Source: Paragyromitra xinjiangensis
Taxonomy: Eukaryota > Ascomycota > Pezizomycetes > Pezizales > Discinaceae
Length of the DNA: 64,000 nt
Direction of reading: 5' to 3'
NCBI GenBank assembly: GCA_038503065.1
Contig: JBCAMK010000005.1
Coordinates: forward strand, 930,001 to 994,000
The translations under genes and the position numbers were made by a program. Positions 22,424-33,414 of this stretch are shown piece after piece (the first letter of the stretch is position 1; each line of letters begins with the position of its first letter). Under the pieces are notes generated by a model, which saw only the letters and a program-made list of their open reading frames with translations, searched no databases and was not told where the DNA came from.

Positions 22424-24896
22424 GCCTCGGTAGAGGGATACCTCTTTAGGATATTTTGTAACAAATAAGTCACGTGATGGATTTCGTAGAAAAAAATCGA
22501 TTTCTGACTGGTCAGATTCATCAGGTGACTTATTGCAGTCCCGGCAATATGAGTAGGCTTTGGATCTCGTTACGGACCTTAGCACCCATTCCTTGCTCCT
22601 TATGCTCCGCGATGTAGGATTTACGAGTAACACCCACACCTACAGGTGATGGTCTGTGTGTATCACCCAGGTACATTTAGTCTTAAGGTAGAGGTAGAAA
22701 ATAGAGAAGAGGATAAATCTAACAAAGGCTCTGTGCTAAAATATGCTTTCAATGTGCAGTTTTCTTGGCTCTGATCCGCGGCCGTCTCGAGATGGAGCTG
22801 TTTTTGGAGTGCGATTTCCTGGTAGGTATTAATTAGATGGTAGGATGTAATTTTCTATCTATGTATTGAGTTTATTGAAATAAATCAGAGGGTAGACTCT
22901 TCGTGGGCATTCATCCTATAGGTAAGATGGTGGGTGCTGGGAAGGCCTCCTTGTGCTGTATCTCCCTATGCGGGTCTAGTCCATGCAGTGATGAGTTGGC
23001 AATCAGGACGGTACATCGTACCAAACTATTCCGGGCGAGATGGCACACTCTTAACACCAACACCCTAATTTCGATAGGACCAACTCCCAGGGAGGGAAAA
23101 GAAAAATTGCTTCAGGAAGCGGGTAAGACGTATTTGAAATGATTGACCAGAGATTCGGAGAAAGGGTATTTTTTAGATTATTTGTTTGTTTCGTTCCGAA
23201 GAGGCGGATTCGGTTGCCGGGAATGATTAAGAATTCAGAACTGGAAGGCAAGAGGTTCGGCAGAGACGTAGATCTGCTTGATGACGGCAGTGTTCCAAAT
23301 ATCATCGATGAACATCACTGGGGCGGTGGATTTGAGAGAAATGAGTGGTGTCCCACAACTAATTCCGCCGCAGCTGAAATGGGCGGCGATGAATTTCCTG
23401 TGGGATGGATTTCCGACACAGCTATGGTGCGTGTATGTTGAGTAGATCTCTCTAGTGGCATCTCTTCACTGAGATGATCTCTAGCTGAAGGGAGCAGGCT
23501 GGTTGAGAATTTTTCAAGAAACAACGAAACAAACTCCGTTGGTGAGCGTTTTTCTGGTACCCTTTGGATTGAACCGTAGATCATGGAACCACAACACATG
23601 GCTAGCACGCTACCTAGGTACTGGAGTTCCTGACTATCCGCATAGACGGTGATAAACGCCAGGCGACGACGAACATCGCCCAAACGCTGATGATACTCAA
23701 GTTCATCAGGTGCCGTTTCGGAGGGATACGGGAGGCGTCTCGACATCGAGTCCTTCGCGGGACAAATCGGACATCCGGCCACTCTGACTCCTTTGGAGTC
23801 AGCAGAAGCCAGAAAGAGTAGTATGTACTCGGCTTTTCCTTGATAGTTCCTTCTTTTAACCCGCCACACCTAGGAAAGGAGCAGGCGAAAAAAAAATACA
23901 GAAAACGCCAAGCGCTTTGCCAAATGCCTGTCATTTGCCTGCTGTCACATTTCAGAGGCAAAGATCAGCCAATCCCCCGCCGGCCCTTCCCCACCTCCAT
24001 TCATGGGATCCCTGTCCCGACCTGCACGAAATAATGCTGGCCGAAGAAGGGGCGGGCAGGGCGGCGAACGGTCAGATACAAGGCTTGACAGCGTGTCCGT
24101 CATAGAGTCCGAAAGTATCTGCTTGCCTGTTCCTGTCCGCAACGAGCGAGGCTAGCTTGTGGCAGCCGTATCATGGTGCGCGGAGCGAGCTGTGGGTGTC
24201 TTGTTTGAGGAGTAATGCGATCGTTTTGGGACATATTGCAACGTTGGTTGCAAAGGTGGAGGGGGAGGAGTTGATTATGGTGCTTGTAATTATTGATATC
24301 TGCACCGACCTCTCCTCTCCTCCAATCCCATACATCTCCAAATTCACAGCCAGCACAGCAACCACTGTGAACGCGCGACGACCGGGACTAGCTTCATTAC
24401 GGGTATTCCAGCGATCTTCTAACGATCGAACGAAAATACAGAGAGGCGAGAAGTGCGTTACAGGAACGAAAGAAGGGGAAGGGAAAAGGAAAGAGAGAGA
24501 AGAGGAGTAAGGCGCTCAACAGAGACGATACTCGAATCTCAACGATAGCGGAAAGGGCAGCGCAAAAACCGCGCCCACAATACTCTATCCGTTTTCTTTT
24601 TCTTTTTTCTTTTGACGGTTCTAGCGAGGCAGAGCGCGCATTCCCATTTGCTACGGTTCTTCTGGGACATTCCTGTCATCGTCATTGCTTCCTTGCTGGG
24701 ACGCTGAGCTACTACTGAGCCATCGAATCTTCCGTGGAACTTCTTGTCGTCCTCGAATAAACCTCCGTTGGTCTCTATATTCACCCCGCCATACACGCAC
24801 ACACACATCTCAGAGTCTTACAAAATAACTCCATCTATCACCTCCCCCCCACCTCCATATTTTATAGCAGTACTTCGTCCCACAGCTCATGGACCC

Positions 24897-27800
24897 ATGA
24901 AGGATTCCGAGTCTTTTCCTCCTTCACCCTCTCGTATGCAATCCCCCTCCCCTTTTCTCTCGTATTACGTGATTATTCCTCTTTGGTGATTTTTGTTGTT
25001 GTTTTGTGTTGTTCGCTACTTGGTGTTGATATTTTTCACCACGCGGCTCCGTCTGTTTTTGGGTTTTTTTTGTCCTGTCGCTGCTGTCGCTGGTGCTGGT
25101 GCCTCATGCTGCCCGTGTTTCCTTGCCTTGCCCTGATGTGATGCTCCTGCTGCGTGCGTTGCCAGCGTGGCAGCAGAGCGACGGGCATGGCATGGCATGG
25201 CAGGGCGTTAGCAGCGCAGCGAGCAGCAGCAGCAGCACGGCGCACCCCACATACACAGCGTCCGCTTCTCTACTTGCTCATCATGTCCGTAGCTAACACC
25301 ACTTGTTCAACTTTGTAGCCCCCCCTCAGTCTTCATCCAGAAGCCCATCCCCCATCCCTCAAACAATAGCTGCTGCCGCTGCCGTAACTACTACTGTTAT
25401 TGCTGCTGCTGCCCTTGATCCTCCAAGCATATCCGCGCCGACACCTCCATCTCCATCTACTACCCCACCACCACAAGTTATGACGGTAGCCCACGGGCGA
25501 CAGCCGTATGAGCAGTCGTCCCTGAAGCTTCGTCCTGGTTTGCATACCCAAAGCGCATCTGCTCCCCCAGGCCAACTCCCACTCCTCACTTCCGGCGATT
25601 CATACATTTCTCAGGCTCCTTCATCATATGTCGGTACCTCTACATCACTAGCCGAATTAGCGCATCTGGTCAAACTACAAAAATACCAGGAACATAAAAA
25701 TTTCCAAAGCCGAGTCCGTCTTCATAAATCTTTGGTATCGAGTGCCGTTTCTGCGCGATTGACTAGATCTGGAGAACTTTGCCACAAGGCTTTAGTAGAT
25801 CACTTCAAGTCCGACCAGAAATCTGATTTTGCAACCCTATACAATGCCCTCCACGATGTTAGGAATTCTTGCGAAGCCACTCGGCGATTTGCCATGTTGG
25901 AACCAGAATTGGATTCCTCCAAAGCCTCAAACTCTTCCGATGACCGCGAAGCGCCAAGAGGATTGACTTCATTTCTCCATGAAATTCCAGTCCAAGCCAG
26001 AGACACTATCCTCTCGTTTATCTCAATGGTCAGGACCAGTCCATCATTTTTAGCCAATCGCCTAGGTCACCTGTCAAATACAGAACTTGAAGCCCTAGTA
26101 AAACACCACAACCAGCCAAATCCCCAAGAATCGATCCTCCCACAACAGACATCGTGGCGCGGAAATTCTGCGACTAGAAGCGCCCCAGTGCAAAAACCCA
26201 CAGAAGCCAGTCCGGTAGAAAGACTTCTCTCATTTCATCGAAATGATCCTCTATACACCCTCGTCCACACCATATTTGCAAACTCGACTGGTCCGGATTC
26301 GGCAGAGGATAAACGCAGGACTGACGTTTGGGCTACTACTTGCGCCAAGATGATCAGCGATAGTAAGGGGGAGTCGTTCTTGTTGGCTGTTATGGACTCG
26401 TGGGCTGCGATGCGGGAATGGCCTGCCAAACATAATCTTGAAATTACCGTGATGGGCCTTCTTCAAGAGGGTGCGTTCCTTGTTGAGCGAGGCGACGAAA
26501 CAACCACTGGGAATTCGGCGTCGGATCTTCGAGGGAAACACGATTTGCTTGCGGAGGAGTTCTGGATCAAGGCCGAGAAAAAGTTGTTCGAGGTTTTGGA
26601 TGACGAGCCAAGCGCTGGAGGGATACCTGAGGGTATTTTGGAATTAGGCCATGCGATTCTGCAAAAAATCGATGATCCGAAAAAAAAGCGCCTAGCGGAA
26701 ATCATGATCGTGGTCAAGTGGTTCTTTAATCGATTTTTGACCAATGGAATTGCTTATCCTGAGGTAAGAATCACTTTTGTGTTTTTGATATTCGAATGCT
26801 AATAAATCGAAAAGTACCACGGAATTATGGCTGGTCACCACATCAGTGAACACGCTAGACTAAAGATCTTAAGACCAGTTCTCAAGAAGATGTACAATCA
26901 TGCAGTTAGCGTAGTTTTTGGCGACTGGTTTGTTGTCTAAGATTCACTTTTAATGCATTTCCAGCTAATCGAGTGGATAGGAAAACAAATTCACCTGTTG
27001 AGCCGGTAATACGAAGTCATATTGAGAGTATGCTCCAAAGATTCCGTGATCCGCGACCAACAGACTTTACTCCAGTATTACTTCCGACAAAAGCGGTGAC
27101 ATCGCCTCGAGAAACAGCTGAAGTGCAGCCCTTCATTGTTGTATGCCCGTCAGACATTGTCACACTTTACCAAGCGTTATACCCTCAAGGGTCTCAAATC
27201 GTTGAAGGGCGAGACATCAGAGGAGCCATGAATGGCCGATCTTCATCGCGGCCGCTCTTTGGCAGATCTCCTAACACTGGCTTTGAGATCGGATCTGGAT
27301 CAGTTCTCAGCAACAGTGGTTCTTCAGTAACGAGCGAGTCTGCCTCCATCACATCCCCACTATTGGATCGATCAAGCATTCCAGATGACCGACGGTCGTT
27401 CATGTCGATGCCATCGCCAGGATCCTTCTCGATGCATTCACAGACAGCACAACCTAGTTCAGAACAAGATTCACCTGAGAAATTCGGAATGGAAGTCAGA
27501 TCGGCTGTAGAGGCTATGATGGGTCGTCTTGGCTCTGATACAGTTTCCGGTCGATGTCATCCTTGCGCAGAAAAATGGGCTGTGGTTTTCGTCTCGCCTG
27601 ATGGCAAAGAATTGAGTGTTAAGATGCGAAAGCATTGGGACGACGATGACGACGATGATGACGATTTCGGACATGACAGCGACAGTGAAGACGAAGGACC
27701 GGTGGAAGTTTCGGGATTGGACAGGGTTTATCATCAATTGAAAGAGACAGTCATGAAGTTGGTTGGTGAATACGAAATTCCAGAAGAGCCACTCCCAGAA

Positions 27801-30584
27801 AAGAAAAAGTTCAGCAATCGACCAGCAGCTGCGAAAGCCAAAAGCGCCCCCAGCGTCCCTACTATAAATATCCCAGAATCAACACTTGATCCTAGCAATC
27901 CTTTCTATCCCCAGAGTAATCTGACGGCAATGATCACGGCAGGGCAATCAAAAGCGCCAGCTCCCGATCGGTCACGAGGAGCTGGTACAAAGAACGACAA
28001 ACCAAAGCAACGCGCATCAGCACAGGAGCCTACTTTACTCCTGACTATGCTTCAAGCCGCATCTGCACAATGTTTGGCAAGAGGGGACTATGTTTCTTCG
28101 CAACAATACCATAGAGCACTTTTGCAAGCCCGCAAACTTTCACCATCACTTCAACGAGATGAATTTGGTGCCCTCCTTCACATCTTCTCCCGCGGGGCAC
28201 GAGACGTCATTGAACGCTCGGCAGCTGGGATTGAGGAGTGCGAGGCTTGGTTTGTTTGGCTCACGCTTGCGCAGGAGCGACATGATACAGCGGTGGAGAG
28301 TATGATGCGCAAAATCAAGGATCTTAGGGACAAAATGTGGTATGTTACGGATGTACGCAATTCGGCTGCATACGATGAGGCGAGGAATGTAGCGCTTGCT
28401 CTGAAAAAGATGGGCATGCCACAACGGCCGAAGGCGGTCACTAAGAGCAACACGCGCTCCAATCTGAGTCACCGAATGTCAACGAGCAGTTTTGCGCTGT
28501 TGAAGTCGGACACGTTTATCGATGTCCTTGCCGCAACAACAGAACATGGTGGCCCGAACAAACTTAGCGATGAGCAAGCAAGTATGACATTCGAATACTT
28601 GAGCAGATATTCTGTCGAGAACTTCTGCAAGGGTGAAGAAAGAATCCATCGTTTCTGTTTGGAGATCGACAAATGCGTTACGAAGTTGGTCGGCGATGGG
28701 ATTCTTGACGGGCCTGTTCTGTGGTCGAGCGATCTCTTCTCCCGTGATGAGCGCGAAATGGCAATTGGTAGACAGAGGGGCGATTTGTATCTTGCCGGCG
28801 TAGGTACTTTGAGTATCACTGCCGACGATGATGACTACCACACGGAGGATGGACGAAGCAGTAGCAAGCGAGGTCTGGATATGCTCCGGAGACCCAGCAC
28901 CAGCGATCTGTTTGGGAGAAATAGAGCTAGTAGCGTCGCTGGCTCTTTCCATGATGGGCCACCTAGTCGCAAGGGAAGGGCGAAGTCGAATGCGGGGTTG
29001 ATGGACTCCAGGGAGGATCTTTTCGGCATGCCGAGCCCTGCATTGCCATCTGAATCGCACAACACTTTCTGGTCTCCATTTTCGTCTCACGCTTCTGCAA
29101 ATGCCTCATTGAGCAGGCCAAAGACCGCACACTCCCCTACTACGTTGTCAAAGTCACCGGAGGCAATCAACCAGCAAAAGAGGAAATTCTTGGCGGAGCT
29201 GAAACAGTCTCTGACAGGACTGTTGTTGAGCGATCTTGGGCTGGAAGTGTTCAGCCAAGGAAGCGAGACGGATGCATGGTTTTCTGGTGGTCTGGGTGAT
29301 GAGTGTATTCAAAGGAAAGAGGAACAGGAGGAAGCCAAGAAGAAGGCAGCCGAGAAGAACTCATCGAAGCTGGCAGCTGCTCCGGGAGGCAAGAAGGGAT
29401 TAGGGAGAAAGAAGAGCATGAAAAATGTTCGCAAGACTGCCAACCATGGCACTTTCGAGGCTTTGGGCAAGGACAAGAAGGGCGAGCTGGCTGCACCGGT
29501 TGCGACATTAGAGAATGTTGGTCGCGAGGCGCATTCGGGCGAGGAGAACTCATCTTCTAGCGATGCCACCGCCAGACCCTTTGGTTTCACTGCGGTTAAG
29601 AAGGGTGGTCTTTTGGCATTCCCCTTTCTGCACGCGTTCAAGAAGCTCCTTCTCAGATTTTCGACTCATCCCAACCCGTTTCAGAAGCTACAGGCTATCT
29701 ATGAACTTGAGCTTTTGATCGTTGCGATGTTGTCTTCTCGTTCCCCTGCTTCTCTCCAAGGGAGAAAAGCACTTCCTTCTATGCCAACATCACCATTCCT
29801 TGATGCTATGGGAGACGCTGCTTCTCGTATCTGCAGCTTGCAACTTGCTCAACCTAGCAACATCGAGGAGGCGATGGCCAATCTTGAGGAACGCAGATCC
29901 AATGTCATCAGCAGTGGGGCTGTAACTTCATCTTTCGCGACTCCTAGTGGCGCTCGCTCACCAACTACGCACACAGCAGCCCCTAGCGCGGATATGATTG
30001 TTGATGTCCTTCAGACGCTTTTCAGGCAAGCTGAAGTCCGCCCCAAGACCTTGTTCCGTGATTTGCAGTACGTTGCGGCGTTTGTTCCGGCTTCGATTCT
30101 CGACAGGACCGAAGTCGGTAAGGCATTCTGGGACACTGGTTTGGCTGCATTGGGATTGAAGCAAGATGTGTGCAGAACCATGGTGGAGATCGCGGACGAG
30201 ATCGTGGCGAGTGACTCGCACCAGCGAGGGCCTGAATCTGGCAAGGAAAAGGGTGGCCGGGGTGATAACGACAACTACAGCAGATACTCAATGCAGGATG
30301 CTGCTACTATGTGGAACATCACAGCTAAGGAGGGCGATCCTACTGCTCAGCGCGAGTTGGCAATCTTCTACCTCACTAATCCTACTCTACTTCCACGGTC
30401 AACTAAACCGTTGTCTAAGCCTAAGGATACGTTTAGGCCAGAGATGATGGTGCAGAAGGGAGAAGATCCAGACAAGCGCGATCCGGCGACAATGTGCGTT
30501 GCATATCACTGGATGGAGCTCTCTGCTCAAGGAGGCGATGAGGTGGCAAGGAAATATTTGCGGTCACAGAGAGAGGAGTGGTAG
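24897..30584 (+). CDS. Large cytosolic protein with C-terminal Sel1-like repeats
   Basis: Proposed exons are 24897-24933, 25319-26763, 26815-26927 and 26981-30584, giving 1,732 residues. The first ATG (MKDSESFPPSPS) is joined through an unusually long 385-nt intron because the phase fits and the downstream frame has no ATG until 25480 (MTVAHGRQ), which is the alternative start. Introns 2 and 3 are 51 and 53 nt. Order of parts: a Pro/Ala/Ser-rich head to about residue 115, then a helical domain to about 500. Next is the block YHGIMAGHHISEHARLKIL, whose shape recalls GTPase-regulator helical domains, though I cannot assign it. A disordered Ser-rich linker with a run of nine Asp (WDDDDDDDDDFG) follows, then a second helical region (LLTMLQAASAQCLARGDY). 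A Lys/Glu-rich coiled coil comes near residue 1310. The C-terminus has two Sel1-like repeats (AAKEGDPTAQRELA-type and YHWMELSAQGGDEVARKY). Sel1 repeats usually scaffold signalling complexes. Precise role unknown. Confidence 0.75.
25181..25240 (+). repeat. Simple repeats inside the first intron of the Sel1-type gene
   Basis: (GGCAT)n near 25184-25203 and (CAG)n near 25222-25238. They lie in the proposed long 5' intron and would not be coding. Confidence 0.6.
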
Positions 30585-31764
30585 TATTGGACTTTCTGTT
30601 TGTTTTTTGAGCCCGAAGTTTCACGGGCGGCTTGTGAGGGAGGCGTATTAAGTGATTACGCGTATGCTGTTTCTAGTACTCATCCGTTTCTAGGATGGCG
30701 GACAATTTTCCCTCGCCCTCATCTTCATCTTACTCTTCCCCATCTTCTTCCCCAGCCTGTTCTTTCTCCTCACAGGCTTCTCTTACTCTTCTACACCTGT
30801 TTCTCCTTCTCCTGCGCCTGGAGCCTCTAGGACAACCTCTTCGACTTCCCCTTTGTGAACTTCAGATTTGAATTTCTTCTACTGAACTCAAATTTAGGCA
30901 TAGATTTTTTTCTTCGGGTGATGGCGCATTAATCATTTTTTCCCTTTCTTCATTTGGTTTCCCCCTGGGGTGGAAGGCTTGTGGTTTCGTCAGTTTGTTG
31001 GGGTTTATATCCGGGGTTTATTAACCTTACCTTTTTTCTTCAATCAAAAAAAGTTTCTAGGGCATGTTGTAAGATTTCGGGGTCGAGGGGATGATGGTTA
31101 GCCGGAGAGCATATGTATTTTCTGCAGTGTTTTTTTAGTTTCCTTTTTTTAGTTTAGCTATTTTCTTTTTTTTGTTGTTGCGCTATAGCGTGATATTTTG
31201 TATTGTGGGACAGCTGGAGTTGGACAGGGCATTTTATTCGAAGGGAGTTTGTATCTTTTCTTTACGCACAACGACGCAGAATGGCGGGATGCGGAAGTGT
31301 TACATCATATTATCATACCCATTGTTTTTTGTTTTGTTTGTTTGTTGAGGGAGGGTTAAGAGTAGCAATCAGTTTTAATTTTTACTTTCCTGCTTGGATG
31401 TGATGTAGTTTTTCCGTTGTTGGTTGTGTGGTGCTGTTTTTTTCTTGTAGTGGTGGGCTGTGGTGTTGCTTCATCGTATCTCACTCGTGGTGGGTTAGCG
31501 GTTGATGGATGAAATCTCCTCTTATTTTTTATGATGATTTTCTTTTGTTGCGGTTATGATTATGGTTACGATTACGATCACGATCACGATTACGATGATG
31601 ATGATGAATTAGGAAATAAAGATCTAGAAGAATCAACGAAATCATCTTTCAGTATTGCCAGCCTATCCTCTACATCTATTAGGCACGAGTGATCCACCAG
31701 ATATCTCATCCACAAAACAAACCCAGCAAGAAAAATCCAACCTACCCAACTCCAGAACCCAAAA
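30585..31764. other. Convergent intergenic region, T-rich, with GATTAC-type simple repeat
   Basis: Spacer of 1.18 kb between the 3' ends of the Sel1-type gene (+) and ALG14 (-). It is strongly T-rich on the + strand from 30900 to 31550. Degenerate (GATTAC/GATCAC/GATGAT)n hexamer and triplet repeats occupy about 31556-31608. No gene seen. Confidence 0.6.
31556..31608 (+). repeat. Degenerate GATTAC/GATCAC/GATGAT repeat
   Basis: Tandem hexamers differing by single bases pass into four GAT(G) triplets. It lies in non-coding sequence near the 3' end of ALG14. Confidence 0.7.
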
Positions 31765-32549
31765 TCAAACAAGAACCCCATGATACTCCGCCCTGCTCCA
31801 CCTCCTCTTCAACCCAGGCCACTGCACAACAAACCTATCCACAAACGGATACAGGATGCGTCCGGACAACGACAACGAGCCAACACGCGCAAAGGACTCC
31901 ACGTAGATCGTACGAGTACTGCATAGACCAAAGAACTAGTGTATACGTTAGTACCCGCCAGAAGCCGTAACGCAGGGGGGACTACTTTAAATAGAAAGCA
32001 AACAGCGATCATCATAACCGCCGACCCAGGTCCATTACACACGATTACATCCGGTAGTGTGTCACTGGTGAAAACACGCATGCAGCCGAGTAAGCATACG
32101 ATGCAGCTCCATGGCGTTGATACCCAGCTTTGTCCGACTTTTCGAGCGCGCGGGATCTCGCGGAGGGCGAAGGTGGGGTGGTTCTGGGATTCTGGTGTTG
32201 GTGGGTTGGTGGGTTGGAGGTGAGATTCGAAGGTTGTGGCTTTCTGCGCGGAGAATGAGTCGCCGGAGGAGAAAACGTAGGTTCTTTTAAAGAGGGTTTT
32301 CTGGGGGAGGGCGGAGATCAGGGAGAGCATTTCGGCGGTGTGGCCGCCGGAGCCGAGGAGGAATAGGACATGGGGAGTGGTTTTGAGACGTGTAGGTGGT
32401 GGGGTTGGGTTGAAATAGGGGGTGATTAGGTAGAGACGGTGCTGTATAGTGTCAGTGTGTATCAATTAAACCGGAGTCTATAAGGTACTCACAAGTGCAA
32501 GAAGAGTTATGGTGAAGACCAGACAGAGCAAAGCGTAAAGAACGGCCAT
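31765..32549 (-). CDS. ALG14: UDP-GlcNAc transferase membrane subunit Alg14
   Basis: With Alg13 it adds the second GlcNAc to dolichol-PP-GlcNAc on the cytosolic face of the ER. Exons are 32549-32493, 32441-31986 and 31935-31765, giving 227 residues (the yeast protein is of similar size). Residues 1-19 form the N-terminal membrane anchor. The Rossmann-type signature FLLGSGGHTAEM starts near residue 46, VIVCNGPGSA follows, and the last exon restores TRTIYVESFARV and FVVQWP, ending in EYHGVLV. The last intron is placed by a perfect TACTAAC branch site and by recovery of this family block; reading straight through gives an unrelated tail. An in-frame ATG at 32639 would add 30 residues and extend the anchor. 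Divergent from bL27m, with starts 150 bases apart (60 for the longer form). Confidence 0.93.
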
Positions 32550-32698
32550 TGCGACAAATAACAGTAACCAAGCTCCAGCTGTCCGCGCAGTTCCTACAAG
32601 AGAGGGTAACCACCAGACGTTACCCTTCCGCCAAGCCATTGCGCAAAACGTCGCAAAAGAATCCAAGCTTCTCGATTGCCGTTTCACCCCCACTTCGA
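32550..32698. promoter_or_regulatory. Shared divergent promoter of ALG14 and bL27m
   Basis: Only about 150 bases separate the two start codons, so both genes must be driven from this stretch. If the longer ALG14 start at 32639 is used, the gap is 59 bases. No clear TATA box is visible. Confidence 0.6.
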
Positions 32699-33414
32699 AT
32701 GAGCAGCACAATGCATCTCCCACGAATAGTCTCAACACTCCGCCTCGCCTCTGGATCATTACCCCTCACAGTCCTCCCGCGGATCCCATTCCCTAAACCT
32801 TCGGTCCTTACACATGTCCGTCACGCAACCCATAAAGCCTCGAAGGCCTCCAACGGAGCCAAAGACGGTCCAGGAAAGCGACTAGGCGCCAAAAAAACAT
32901 CTGGTACAACCCTCACCCGTAATATCCAACCTACAACCCCACTGACTCTCGTACAGGCGAGCGTGTACATGTCGGGATGATAATCTACCGCCAACGCGGA
33001 ACCATCTGGCATCCTGGCGAAAACGCTGGCATGGGTCGCGACCACACTATCTTCGCTATGCAACCTGGTTACGTCCGTTACTACAAAGACCCAAAGAACC
33101 ATCCGAAACGCCAGTTCATTGGGATTGCGTTGAAGCCAGATCAGATTCTACCGAAACCGCCGAATGCAGCGAGGACAAGACGGTTGGGGTTGGTGCCGGT
33201 GCCGTTGTATGAGAGGCCTGCTAATACGGTAGAACCTGGGACACCGCTTACAGTTGCGGAGTCGTATAAGGTTTCGGAGGGCTCTTATATTCCTCGCCCG
33301 GCTAACTGGAGGATTGGGAAAGTTATGCCGAAGTTGGTGAGGAAGAAGGTTAGAGCGGAGTCGAGGAGGAAGGGGATTAGGAAGAAGGAGATTGCGTTGA
33401 AGAAGAGGAAATAG
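32699..33414 (+). CDS. MRPL27: Mitochondrial large-subunit ribosomal protein bL27m
   Basis: Two exons, 32699-32903 and 32957-33414, with a 53-nt intron, give 220 residues. The first 50 residues ([19 protein letters not shown]) are basic and amphipathic, as in a mitochondrial targeting sequence; a second in-frame ATG lies at 32711. The L27 core follows: [27 protein letters not shown], interrupted by the intron at the last glycine, then [21 protein letters not shown] and [12 protein letters not shown]. The long basic C-terminal tail ending in KKRK is common in fungal mitochondrial L27. It sits at the peptidyl-transferase side of the mitoribosome. The symbol follows bacterial L27 naming; the yeast gene for bL27m is MRP7. 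Confidence 0.95.

Larger units (their letters stand above)
17500..24896. other. 7.4-kb gene desert
   Basis: No supported gene. The left end (17500-17900) would be the promoter of the adaptor-binding gene. Frames such as 18109-18375 (+), 20594-21106 (-) and 23315-23869 (-) lack domains, introns or proper starts. The region holds a (GGGA)n tract near 19853-19872, an A/T-rich low-complexity stretch at 20330-20410 and a telomere-repeat hairpin at 22364-22423. A long pyrimidine tract at about 24592-24616, followed by CA-rich and CT-rich sequence, looks like the promoter of the next gene. Confidence 0.55.

Noticed and set aside
23315..23869. 184-codon minus-strand frame in the desert
   Set aside because: Begins with GTG, has no domain, splice context or coding-like neighbours.
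26965..26980. Acceptor CAG at 26964 for the third intron of the Sel1-type gene
   Set aside because: It is out of phase with the only reasonable donor at 26928; the TAG at 26980, preceded by GCTAAT, keeps the frame.
31806..31985. Unspliced C-terminal tail for ALG14 reading VYTSSLVYAVLVRS
   Set aside because: Splicing 31936-31985 restores the conserved YVESFARV and QWP blocks, so the read-through tail is an intron artefact.
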